From Niameybacter massiliensis (GTDB lineage Bacteria > Bacillota > Clostridia > Lachnospirales > Cellulosilyticaceae), in assembly GCF_001282685.1 (NCBI RefSeq), contig NZ_LN875034.1, positions 179,533 through 243,532 of the forward strand: a DNA stretch of 64,000 nt, written 5' to 3'. The translations under genes were made by a program, and so were the position numbers. How positions within the stretch are numbered: the first letter of the stretch is position 1; each line of letters starts with the position of its first letter. Positions 25,309 to 33,651 of the stretch are shown here, in pieces. Below the pieces are notes generated by a model. That model saw nothing but the letters and a program-made list of their open reading frames with translations, was not told where the DNA came from and did not search any database.

Positions 25309-27489
25309 CTAAAGTTTAAAGTGATCGTACATAACTTGTAATTCTTTAATTGTTTCATTAAGTGTTGTAGAACGGTCACTGATTTGGTAGGCATAACTTG
25401 TTTGTTGTGAGCTTTCTGCATTTACTTCTTCAGTTACGCTTGTAGAATTTTGGATAACTTTTGAGATATCTTCTAAGTTACCATATACAGAATTTTTATC
25501 TTCTTGAACTTGTTGAAGAAGGTGATTTACTTTTTGAATTTGCATGTCTACGTTGTGCATTTGATCTTGGATGTTAAGGAAAGTTTGGACTGTTTCATTA
25601 ACAACAGGAATTTGGTTATCGAAAACTTTCATTGCTTTTGTTACTTCTGTTAAAGCAATTTCTTTTTTCTCTATAATGCATGCAACAGTAGATTCAATCG
25701 TTTTAATTGCATTACTTGTTTGTTCAGAGAGGTTACGAATTTCTCCAGCTACGACAGCAAAGCCACGCCCAGCCTCGCCAGCACGAGCAGCTTCAATTGA
25801 AGCATTAAGGGCAAGTAAGTGGGTTTGTTTATTAATATTTGTGATTAAAGTCATGATTTGATAAATATTGCTTGCTTCTTCACCCAGTGATTTAACTTGA
25901 TCAAAGATGTGCTGACTCATTCCAAGACTATTTTGAGCTTGAGTGGTAAGTGTATCAAGATGTGTTTTAGTATCTGCACTCATCGTCATTGTATCATGAG
26001 AAGCAGATTGAACAGTGACAAGCATTTCATTCACATCATCAATGTTGGTTGAAAGTGTATCCATAAAGGTGAGAGAATGCTCAATACTTGCAGCTTGTTC
26101 ACTAGCACCGATAGCAATACTATCAATGGCATCTTGAACTTGAGCAGCAGAAGATGCTGTACTTGTTGAAAGTGTTTCTAGAATATTAGAGTTTTCTTGT
26201 ACTCTAGTAGTTACATGTTTAGCTTGAGAAATAATAGCTTTTAAAGTGTGTAACATATCTAAGAATCCATCTAATAACAGCTTTGTTTCGTGGTTCCCCA
26301 ATTTAACCTTAGAAGTAATTTCATCTTCTAAATCTAGATCTCCTTGTTTAATACGTCCCATGTAGAATGAAATTTGGTTAAGCGCTCTTGTGATTTCTTT
26401 ACTAATTAAGATACTAAGTGCAACTACAATCAGGAGCATTACTGATACAATGACACCAATTTTAATATAACCGCCATAAACATCTTTTAATAAAAGTTTA
26501 AGTGGTGCATCAATGATAATGTTCCAACCGTTTGAACATTGGGTAGTGCTGAGTAAAGTATTATGATTAGTTAAGCCAGTAGATTTCTCCTGTGCTATAA
26601 AATCATTTACAGAATCAATGATTTTATCATCTACAGATGTACCAATAAGCTCTGCTTGACTAGAAAGCATAATGTTGAAGTTATTATCTGTGATCATAAA
26701 AGGAATTTCATCATCAATATTAGCCACACGTAGAAGGTCTTGATAGAAGGTTGTATCAAGGCTGAATATTGCTATACGGTCAGACTTATCTGTATGTCCA
26801 GGGACTGTTTTTGCAATAAAAATATTAGATATTTTATAATCTGGTTCATTCACCCAAAACCAAGTGATTTTGTTTGAATCGACTATCTTTTTATAGTGTT
26901 CGGAGCTTTTAAAGTCTGAAGATGTAAAGTACTTTGAAGCAACGAGTAACTTTTGAAAACTACTTGTATCATGAATATAAGGTGTTTCATCTCCTGCTAA
27001 GATCATTAGGCCTTCTAGGTATTGATCAGTTGTTAAGAGACTATTCATTTCCGGTTTAAGGTTAATGGCAAGCCAAGTACGGTCAGCATCAGATAAGTTA
27101 TCATATTGACTTGCATATGTACTAAAGTTGGTGTTAGATAAAATGCTTCCCATTTTTAATTGAACGGAGTTAATAGAATAGTTAACATTATACGTAAGTT
27201 GATCAACTATTTTTTGTGAGTACATACTGAGTGAGTTTTGCATAGATTGCATAACTGTTGAATTTGAAAGATTAATAAGGATTAAGCAAGGTGTAATGGT
27301 TAAAATTAAAAAGAAAGCAATAAGCTGATGAGACAGCTTGAATTTAACAGAAATGTTTCTGAAGTGCTTAGACACATTGCTTGTTTTTAAATTATTAGAT
27401 TTATTACTTTTGCTAAATTTGGAAAAAATATTAATCTTTTCTCTTCTAAACTGAAAAAGATTTGGTTTGATATTAAATTTAGTTTTCAT
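25309..27489 (-). CDS. Methyl-accepting chemotaxis protein
   Basis: 726 aa from the ATG at 27489, 5 bp after AGGAGAG. A basic cytoplasmic N-terminus is followed by membrane helix 1 (about 55-75), an extracellular sensor of about 270 aa (Cache-like; it contains the strand [19 protein letters not shown]), helix 2 (about 342-362), a HAMP linker and the coiled-coil signalling domain. The conserved tip is [21 protein letters not shown], which binds CheA and CheW. The ligand is unknown. It is single and convergent with the gerK operon; no che genes are in the window. Confidence 0.95.
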   Translation of the reverse strand: MKTKFNIKPNLFQFRREKINIFSKFSKSNKSNNLKTSNVSKHFRNISVKFKLSHQLIAFFLILTITPCLILINLSNSTVMQSMQNSLSMYSQKIVDQLTYNVNYSINSVQLKMGSILSNTNFSTYASQYDNLSDADRTWLAINLKPEMNSLLTTDQYLEGLMILAGDETPYIHDTSSFQKLLVASKYFTSSDFKSSEHYKKIVDSNKITWFWVNEPDYKISNIFIAKTVPGHTDKSDRIAIFSLDTTFYQDLLRVANIDDEIPFMITDNNFNIMLSSQAELIGTSVDDKIIDSVNDFIAQEKSTGLTNHNTLLSTTQCSNGWNIIIDAPLKLLLKDVYGGYIKIGVIVSVMLLIVVALSILISKEITRALNQISFYMGRIKQGDLDLEDEITSKVKLGNHETKLLLDGFLDMLHTLKAIISQAKHVTTRVQENSNILETLSTSTASSAAQVQDAIDSIAIGASEQAASIEHSLTFMDTLSTNIDDVNEMLVTVQSASHDTMTMSADTKTHLDTLTTQAQNSLGMSQHIFDQVKSLGEEASNIYQIMTLITNINKQTHLLALNASIEAARAGEAGRGFAVVAGEIRNLSEQTSNAIKTIESTVACIIEKKEIALTEVTKAMKVFDNQIPVVNETVQTFLNIQDQMHNVDMQIQKVNHLLQQVQEDKNSVYGNLEDISKVIQNSTSVTEEVNAESSQQTSYAYQISDRSTTLNETIKELQVMYDHFKL

Positions 27490-27665
27490 CAAAACTCTCC
27501 TAAATAATATAATTAAATAATATAATAATTGTACTACTTGTTTAAAAATAATTCAACAAAAGTATAAAAATGATTGAAAAGGTAACTAAATGATGCAAAA
27601 TTAATATAATCTACATTAAAGTGGTATAATCTAATTTATGAGATTAATAAAAGGAAGTGAAATAA

Positions 27666-28934
27666 ATGAGTTTGGTAAGTATTATTATTCCTATATATAA
27701 CGTTCAAAAATATTTATCAAGATGTTTGGACTCCCTTTTAGCACAGACGCTAAAAGATATAGAAATTATACTTATTAATGATGGTTCTAGAGATAATAGC
27801 CTTACAATATGTGAAGCTTACGCTGAAAAAGATAAAAGAATTATTGTTATTGATCAAATTAATCAAGGTGTATCCGTAGCTAGAAATACAGGAATAGCAA
27901 AAGCTACAGGTGAATATATAGGATTTGTAGATCCAGATGATTGGCTAGAGCCTAATATGTATGAGTTAATGGTAAATAAAATCAAAGAATCAGATTGTCC
28001 AATCTGCTTTTGTAATTATTATAAAGATGAAAAAAACAATAGTGTCCCAAAGGATTTTAAAATTGAGAAGGATCTTTTAGATAAGGAAGAAATAACAGAC
28101 GTAATCATAAGTAATATGGTGGGAGCAGATGATATTATGCCACACTATAACTTTGTTATGGGATGTGTTTGGAGAGGCCTCTATAAAAAAAGCTTTATGG
28201 ATGAATATGGACTAGACTTTGAGCCAGGAGTCAATATTATGGAAGACTTAGTGTTCAATATTAGAGCATTGCTGAAGGCAGATAAGCTTTGCATTGTACC
28301 AGATCACCTTTATCATTATGTACAAAATCCAACATCTATTTTACACAGCTATAAAAAGAATATGTGGGAAGATCAAATGAGAGTACATGAACTCTTAGAA
28401 CAATACATTATAGAAGCAGGTCTAGAGGAGAAAATGAGAAATCGCCTAGACATGCGTTATGTAGGTATGGCCTTTAGTGCTATCTATAATGAAGTACAGG
28501 CTAAAAATAAAGAAGATATGCGTAACAAGATGATTAAAGTCAAAGAAATCTGTGCGGATGAAAAGTTTAAGATGAGTTTAGAACGCATACGTCCTATTAG
28601 AGGTAGTGAAGCCTCTGGTAAGGAAGAAGAAATCAGTGAAAAGAAAGTAGTTAACAAGCGTAACAGTAAAAAGGGCATTAATAAAAAGGAAATAATTAAA
28701 AGGGAAGTAATTAAAAAAGAAATGCCCAAAAGAGAAATAACTAAAAAAGAAGTTAAGAAGAAAGAAAGTAATAAAAAAGAAACGACTAAAAAAGAAATAA
28801 ACAAAGAAACTCAGCGCCGATTTATACAGATTATTAATAGAAAAATAGATAAAGAAGAAAATAAAAAAGAGCTGGCAGCTCAAGATACAACTGCCAGACG
28901 TCTTAGTGTAAAAAAGAAATCAGTAATAAAATAA
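27666..28934 (+). CDS. GT2-family glycosyltransferase with Lys/Glu-repeat tail
   Basis: 422 aa. The GT-A domain occupies about 1-300: VSIIIPIYNVQKYLSRCLDS, IILINDGSRDNS, and DPDDW as the metal-binding DxD-like motif. From about residue 315 the chain becomes a highly charged tail with a degenerate five-residue repeat (NKKEI, IKREV, IKKEM, PKREI, TKKEV). The tail may bind acidic polymers or membranes; its function is unknown. The gene is separate from the main polysaccharide locus. Its last 55 bp overlap the convergent CmpB-like gene. TATAAT at 27625-27630 may be its -10 box. Confidence 0.88.
   Translation: MSLVSIIIPIYNVQKYLSRCLDSLLAQTLKDIEIILINDGSRDNSLTICEAYAEKDKRIIVIDQINQGVSVARNTGIAKATGEYIGFVDPDDWLEPNMYELMVNKIKESDCPICFCNYYKDEKNNSVPKDFKIEKDLLDKEEITDVIISNMVGADDIMPHYNFVMGCVWRGLYKKSFMDEYGLDFEPGVNIMEDLVFNIRALLKADKLCIVPDHLYHYVQNPTSILHSYKKNMWEDQMRVHELLEQYIIEAGLEEKMRNRLDMRYVGMAFSAIYNEVQAKNKEDMRNKMIKVKEICADEKFKMSLERIRPIRGSEASGKEEEISEKKVVNKRNSKKGINKKEIIKREVIKKEMPKREITKKEVKKKESNKKETTKKEINKETQRRFIQIINRKIDKEENKKELAAQDTTARRLSVKKKSVIK
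28675..28810 (+). repeat. 15-bp degenerate tandem repeat coding for Lys/Glu pentapeptides
   Basis: About nine units of pattern ATTAAAAAAGAAATA in frame with the glycosyltransferase, encoding xxK(K/R)E. One unit keeps only a partial match. The strand is almost pure purine plus T. Confidence 0.7.
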
Positions 28935-29386
28935 ATTATAATAGCCCATGACAAGAGCTGCCAGAGCAGGAAGGTAGAGATAAAGAAAGTATTAATAAGA
29001 GGTTGTAGCGCATATACACCTACAAGACATAAGCCCATCCATGCAATAGAGAAAGGCAGGCAAATGAGACCTTGAAAGTTGGGGCGCACATTGGAGTAAT
29101 CCCAGTACAAGATCCCCCAGAAAGATTTGATTAAAAAACCGCTCATATACTCTACGGCAGTAGGTACAATCAGAGCGAGGACAAGCATAATAAAAAAGTT
29201 AGAACCAAGTACATCTTTAAAAAAGACTAATAGTGTCATAGCAAAGCCATACATTGGTTTAAAAGGTCCGTATAAGAAGCCTTCGCTTTTGAAGTGCTTA
29301 CGTGTAAATAAGGCATAAAACTGTTCAATCACATAACCTAAAAAAGAGTATAGTAAGAAATTGAACAATAAATAACTCCACATCAT
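28880..29386 (-). CDS. CmpB-like putative ABC-transporter membrane protein
   Basis: 168 aa from the ATG at 29386, with AAAAGGGG upstream; an ATG at 29404 is in frame and would add six residues. Four to five membrane segments are visible. The N-terminal FLGYVIEQFYALFTRKHFKSEGFLYGPFKPMYG and the following EYMSGFLIKSFWGILYWDYS match the clostridial family annotated as putative ABC transporter type IV (CmpB). Biochemical role unknown. No ATPase gene is adjacent. The 3' end overlaps the GT2 gene tail by 55 bp. Confidence 0.8.
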   Translation of the reverse strand: MMWSYLLFNFLLYSFLGYVIEQFYALFTRKHFKSEGFLYGPFKPMYGFAMTLLVFFKDVLGSNFFIMLVLALIVPTAVEYMSGFLIKSFWGILYWDYSNVRPNFQGLICLPFSIAWMGLCLVGVYALQPLINTFFISTFLLWQLLSWAIIIYFITDFFFTLRRLAVVS

Positions 29387-29468
29387 GAATACCCCTTTTC
29401 CCATAAAATAGATAATTTTAATATCTACTAAAAAAGGGAAAAATATGCATTAATTATTTTTGATAGGT

Positions 29469-29497
29469 GTATAAAATAAGTTTAGAAGGCAATACTC
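29469..29497 (+). promoter_or_regulatory. Possible sigma-F-type promoter of spoIIR
   Basis: GTATA (29469-29473) and GGCAATACTC (29488-29497) are 14 bp apart and fit the forespore sigma-F pattern GYATA / GGNNANANTR at all but the last -10 base. spoIIR is under sigma-F control in Bacillus subtilis. The spacer is about a base shorter than usual. Confidence 0.45.
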
Positions 29498-29527
29498 CTC
29501 ATAGATAGATTTGAGGAGGATAAGGCC

Positions 29528-30166
29528 ATGACAAAATGGGTTAATAAATATTGGTTAGAAGTTATTTACATATCAAGTGTTTTATGCTTTGTAGGAGTAT
29601 TTGCACTACTCTCTATGTCGGAGTATGCAACGACCATGTCGCAAGGACTTAGTGAGAGTGTGATTCGCTTCCACGTACTTGCAAATAGTGATACCAAAGA
29701 AGATCAGTTACTTAAGGAAAACGTAAGAGATGCAGTCCTTCTTTATATGGAACCTATTCTTAAAGATTCTCCAAGTATTGATGAGACACGTAAACGCATC
29801 AATGCACATTTAGAAGAGATTACACAAGTAGCTGAGCAAGTGATTGCAAACTGGGGTAAGGACTACAGTGTTTATGTAGAACTTAAACATGAGGACTTCC
29901 CAACAAAAACCTATGGAGATATTATCTTCCCAGCAGGTAACTACGAAGCATGCCGCATTGTAATAGGAGAAGGTGCAGGACAAAATTGGTGGTGTGTTAT
30001 GTTCCCACCATTATGCTACGTAGATGCAGCGACAGGCGTTGTACCACTAGAAGGTAAGGAAGAACTTAAAGAAAACTTAACAGATGAACAATATGAGATT
30101 GTAGCATTTCAAGCGGACAAACCTTATGATGTAAGATTTAAAATCGTAGAATGGTTTAATAAATAA
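29528..30166 (+). CDS. spoIIR: Stage II sporulation protein R
   Basis: 212 aa. An N-terminal signal/anchor helix (about 8-28) precedes the family signature VIRFHVLANSDTKEDQLLKE. Secreted from the forespore, SpoIIR triggers SpoIIGA to process pro-sigma-E in the mother cell. A strong TTGAGGAGGA site precedes the ATG. It is monocistronic, with its own terminator. Confidence 0.95.
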   Translation: MTKWVNKYWLEVIYISSVLCFVGVFALLSMSEYATTMSQGLSESVIRFHVLANSDTKEDQLLKENVRDAVLLYMEPILKDSPSIDETRKRINAHLEEITQVAEQVIANWGKDYSVYVELKHEDFPTKTYGDIIFPAGNYEACRIVIGEGAGQNWWCVMFPPLCYVDAATGVVPLEGKEELKENLTDEQYEIVAFQADKPYDVRFKIVEWFNK

Positions 30167-30193
30167 AGGTCGTTATCAAACGACCTTTTTGTT
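30165..30193 (+). terminator. Terminator of spoIIR
   Basis: AAAGGTCGTT (30165-30174) faces AACGACCTTTTT (30179-30190). Confidence 0.88.
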
Positions 30194-30258
30194 TGCAATA
30201 AATAACATATAATCTTTTAAAGTTTTTACAAAGGCCAAGTTTCGCAAATAGGCAAGTC

Positions 30259-30287
30259 TTGAATATTTATAATAAAAGTAATACAAT
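30259..30287 (+). promoter_or_regulatory. Promoter of ddl-murI
   Basis: TTGAAT at 30259-30264, a 17-bp spacer and TACAAT at 30282-30287, about 40 bp before the ddl start. Confidence 0.5.
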
Positions 30288-30325
30288 TAACTTTAACTGT
30301 AGGAATGAAGGGAGAAAGAGGTATC

Positions 30326-31375
30326 ATGAAAGAAAGTATATTAGTGTTATTTGGAGGGCAGTCTTCAGAGCATGAAGTTTCTTTAAAGTCAGCAACTACG
30401 ATTATTAATCATATGGATACAGATAAATTTGAGATTTACCCAGTAGGGATTACAAAAGAAGGTAAATGGTTACTCTATACAGGTAATAACCTAGACTTTA
30501 CAGCAAATAGATGGCAAGAAGTAGGTATTCCTGCTGTTCTAAGCCCAGATGCGACAACAAAAAGTTTAGTGGTATTAAAAGAAGAAGAGCCACCAGTGTA
30601 TATCAGAATCGACAAAGTATTCCCAGTGCTTCATGGTAGAAATGGAGAAGATGGAACAGTACAAGGTCTTTGCAAATTAGCAGAAATTCCATTTGTAGGT
30701 TGTGGTGTACTTGCTTCAGCTGTATCTATGGATAAAGCTTTCACTAAGATTGTAGTGAAAGAAAAAGGTGTACCACAAGCTGATTTCGTGCTTGTGTATG
30801 AAAGAGAAATGAAAAATGCAGATCAAGTTGTAGCAAAAGTAGAAGGTGCTTTTGGTTACCCATACTTTATTAAACCAGCCAATGCAGGTTCATCTGTAGG
30901 TATTTCAAAAGCGCATAATAAAGAAGAGCTCATTGCAGGTATCTTAGAAGCGCTTAAACATGATACAAAAGTACTTATTGAAGAGACAATCATTGGACGT
31001 GAAGTAGAAACAGCTGTACTTGGAAACGGCGATGTACAAGTTTCGGGTGTAGGTGAAATTCTTGCTGCGGCAGAATTCTATGATTTTGATGCAAAATACA
31101 ATAATGCAGAATCTAAAACAGTTGTAGATGCCAATTTAGATCCAGCAATCAAAGAACAAATTAGAGCATACGCAAGAGATGTATTTGAAGCAGTAGAAGG
31201 TAAAGGTATTTCTCGTATCGACTTCTTCGTAAAAGAAGATGGTAGCATCATCTTTAACGAAATCAATACATTACCAGGATTCACTTCTATCAGTATGTAT
31301 CCAATGCTCTTTAACGCAGCAGGTACCCCAACACGTGAGCTTGTAACCAAATTACTAGATTTTGCAAGCCTTTAA
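30326..31375 (+). CDS. ddl: D-alanine--D-alanine ligase
   Basis: 349 aa from the ATG at 30326, after a GGAGAAAGAGG site; the in-frame ATG at 30305 has no site. ATP-grasp enzyme: N-terminal LFGGQSSEHEVSLKSA, substrate loop PVLHGRNGEDGTVQG, glycine-rich PANAGSSVGISKA and the C-terminal metal site NEINTLPGFTSISMYP. It makes D-Ala-D-Ala for peptidoglycan. murI begins 10 bp later, so the pair forms a cell-wall precursor unit. Confidence 0.97.
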   Translation: MKESILVLFGGQSSEHEVSLKSATTIINHMDTDKFEIYPVGITKEGKWLLYTGNNLDFTANRWQEVGIPAVLSPDATTKSLVVLKEEEPPVYIRIDKVFPVLHGRNGEDGTVQGLCKLAEIPFVGCGVLASAVSMDKAFTKIVVKEKGVPQADFVLVYEREMKNADQVVAKVEGAFGYPYFIKPANAGSSVGISKAHNKEELIAGILEALKHDTKVLIEETIIGREVETAVLGNGDVQVSGVGEILAAAEFYDFDAKYNNAESKTVVDANLDPAIKEQIRAYARDVFEAVEGKGISRIDFFVKEDGSIIFNEINTLPGFTSISMYPMLFNAAGTPTRELVTKLLDFASL

Positions 31376-31385
31376 GGAGAACATT

Positions 31386-32192
31386 ATGGACAATAGACCT
31401 ATAGGCATATTTGACTCGGGCGTAGGGGGACTTACAGTAGTAAAAGCAGTGATGGAACGTCTAAAACATGAGTCCATTGTGTATTTTGGAGATACCGCAA
31501 GAGTACCTTATGGGAGTAAATCCAAAGAAACTGTGACTAAGTTTTCAGCACAAATTATTCGTTTCTTAGAAACACATGATGTAAAAGCCATTGTTATTGC
31601 ATGTAATACAGTCAATGCAAACTGTATAGAAGAGTTACGTGCTATGTTCCCACACCTTCCAATTGAAGGTGTGGTAGAACCTGGCGTACGTATGGCACTT
31701 AAGGAGACACGTAATAATCGTATAGGCATTATTGGAACAGAAGCAACTATTGCAAGTGGTAAATACCCTTACTTATTAAAACAACAAAATCCGAATCTTG
31801 AAGTATTCGGTAAGGCTTGTCCACTCTTTGTACCGCTTGTAGAAGAAGGATGGGCAAACCATAGCATTACCAAAGAAGTTGTGCAAGAGTACTTATTACC
31901 ACTAGCAGAAAAAGATATTGATACCCTTATATTAGGGTGTACCCATTATCCAATGCTTACTCAGACTATAGGAGAAGTATTAGGAGATGGGATTACACTC
32001 ATTAACCCAGCTACAGAGGCAGCCTTTAGCCTCAAGCGTCTACTCAAAAGCCGAGATATGCAAACAGAGCATACAGAGGCGACGTACAAGTTTTATGTAA
32101 GTGACCACACATGTCGTATGCAAAAAATGGCGCAAGTCTTTTTAGACTACCCAGTAGAGTATGTAGAAAAGGTAGACATTGAAGCCTATTAG
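31386..32192 (+). CDS. murI: Glutamate racemase
   Basis: 268 aa from the ATG at 31386, with AAGGAG 6 bp upstream. The two catalytic cysteines lie in ACNTVNA (Cys73) and LGCTHYP (Cys185). The N-terminus is PIGIFDSGVGGLTVV. It provides D-glutamate for peptidoglycan. Last gene of the ddl-murI transcript; a terminator follows. Confidence 0.97.
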   Translation: MDNRPIGIFDSGVGGLTVVKAVMERLKHESIVYFGDTARVPYGSKSKETVTKFSAQIIRFLETHDVKAIVIACNTVNANCIEELRAMFPHLPIEGVVEPGVRMALKETRNNRIGIIGTEATIASGKYPYLLKQQNPNLEVFGKACPLFVPLVEEGWANHSITKEVVQEYLLPLAEKDIDTLILGCTHYPMLTQTIGEVLGDGITLINPATEAAFSLKRLLKSRDMQTEHTEATYKFYVSDHTCRMQKMAQVFLDYPVEYVEKVDIEAY

Positions 32193-32204
32193 ATAGACAA
32201 CAGC

Positions 32205-32250
32205 AAAACTCCCAAGTTATTGAGTATCAATGGCATGGGAGTTTTGTTTC
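32205..32250 (+). terminator. Terminator of murI
   Basis: AAAACTCCCA (32205-32214) faces TGGGAGTTTT (32236-32245), followed by GTTTC. The loop is 21 nt. Confidence 0.75.
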
Positions 32251-32315
32251 AAGGATATACTATAGACAAGAATAAACTACAATAATTTTATTAAAGTGAT
32301 TGAAGGAGACATAAG

Positions 32316-32726
32316 ATGGAAACTAGAAAATTTAAATTAGTGACAACGCAAAAGTATGAGTCACATGATAATGTAGATGAAATGATCGTAGAGGGTGTAG
32401 TGGCTGAACGTAATGGTAGCCAGTACATTAAATTTGACCAAAAAGATGCAACCCATAATATAACAGTGAATAACCTGATTAAACTTAAAGATGGTGTTGT
32501 AACCATTAAGCGCTCAGGTGCATTATCTTCAAATATGGTTTTTGATACAGCTAAGCCTTATTCAACAAGTTATGAAACAGAATATGGACAACTTGATCTA
32601 TTAGTGACGACTCACGAGATCAAAAGTCAATTTGGTGAGGATGTAAGCCTTATGATTCAGTATGAAATGATGATGCAAGGAAGAAAAATAAGTGATAATA
32701 TATATTTTATAGAGAGTACAAAATAA
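32316..32726 (+). CDS. DUF1934 (YwiB-like) beta-barrel protein
   Basis: 136 aa with no signal peptide. The alternating beta pattern, the strand VVTIKRSGALSSNMVFDTAK and the C-terminal ISDNIYFIE fit the DUF1934/YwiB family of small calycin-like barrels common in Firmicutes. Biochemical function is unknown. It stands 35 bp upstream of galU and may share its transcript. Confidence 0.8.
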   Translation: METRKFKLVTTQKYESHDNVDEMIVEGVVAERNGSQYIKFDQKDATHNITVNNLIKLKDGVVTIKRSGALSSNMVFDTAKPYSTSYETEYGQLDLLVTTHEIKSQFGEDVSLMIQYEMMMQGRKISDNIYFIESTK

Positions 32727-32760
32727 TAGTTGCACTTTAAAAGTCGAAAGGGGTTTGGAC

Positions 32761-33630
32761 ATGAAAATTAAAAAAGCTATTATACCTGCAGCAGGTCTTG
32801 GGACAAGATTCTTGCCTGCAACAAAAGCACAACCTAAGGAGATGCTACCAATAGTAGATAAACCAACGATTCAATATATCGTAGAAGAAGCTGTAGCTTC
32901 TGGTATTGAAGATATTGTTATCGTAACAGGTCGTACGAAAAAAGCTATTGAGGACCACTTTGATAAGTCTGTAGAACTAGAAATGGAACTTGAGAAACAT
33001 GGGAAAGATGAGTTGCTTGAGATTGCAAGAGATGTGTCTCAAATCGCAAACATCTATTATATCCGTCAAAAAGAGCCTAAAGGGCTTGGACATGCAGTCC
33101 TTACAGCAAAGAACTTCATTGGGGATGAACCTTTTGCTGTCCTTTTAGGAGATGATGTCATTACATCTGAAACACCTTGTCTAAAACAAATGATGGACAT
33201 GTATGAAAAATATGATTCAACCATTTTAGGTGTACAGACAGTAGCAGATGACCAAGTTAACAAATATGGTATTGTGCAAGGCGATAAAATTGCCGATAGA
33301 ATGTATACAGTGGAAAATATGGTGGAGAAACCAAGTATTGGTGAAGCACCTTCAAATGTAGCTGTACTTGGTCGTTATATCATCACTCCAGCCATCTTCC
33401 CTCTTCTTGAAAAACAAGAAGCAGGAGCAGGTGGAGAAATTCAACTTACTGATGCCCTTTGTAAATTAGCACAGCAAGAGAAGATGTATGCATACGACTT
33501 TGTAGGTAGACGCTACGATGTAGGAAGCAAACAAGGATTCTTGGAAGCTACTGTAGATTTTGCATTAGATCGAGCAGACTTACGTGATGAATTCATGGCT
33601 TATTTACAAGAAGTTGTGAAGAGAGGGTAA
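32761..33630 (+). CDS. galU: UTP--glucose-1-phosphate uridylyltransferase
   Basis: 289 aa from the ATG at 32761 (AAAGGGG site); a TTG two codons earlier is less likely. The nucleotide-binding loop AAGLGTRFLPATKAQPKEML, LLGDDVITSE and GGEIQLTDALCKL are GalU marks. It converts glucose-1-phosphate to UDP-glucose, the activated sugar for cell-surface glycans. It precedes a block of surface-protein genes and may feed the polysaccharide locus at 45.7-64 kb. Confidence 0.96.
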   Translation: MKIKKAIIPAAGLGTRFLPATKAQPKEMLPIVDKPTIQYIVEEAVASGIEDIVIVTGRTKKAIEDHFDKSVELEMELEKHGKDELLEIARDVSQIANIYYIRQKEPKGLGHAVLTAKNFIGDEPFAVLLGDDVITSETPCLKQMMDMYEKYDSTILGVQTVADDQVNKYGIVQGDKIADRMYTVENMVEKPSIGEAPSNVAVLGRYIITPAIFPLLEKQEAGAGGEIQLTDALCKLAQQEKMYAYDFVGRRYDVGSKQGFLEATVDFALDRADLRDEFMAYLQEVVKRG

Positions 33631-33651
33631 GTGCTAAAGGGAGGCAGCGCA

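Noticed and set aside
28484-28883. Open frames of about 100 codons opposite the glycosyltransferase tail
   Set aside because: They mirror the Lys/Glu repeat and encode only Phe/Leu/Ser-rich strings; shadows of the plus-strand repeat.
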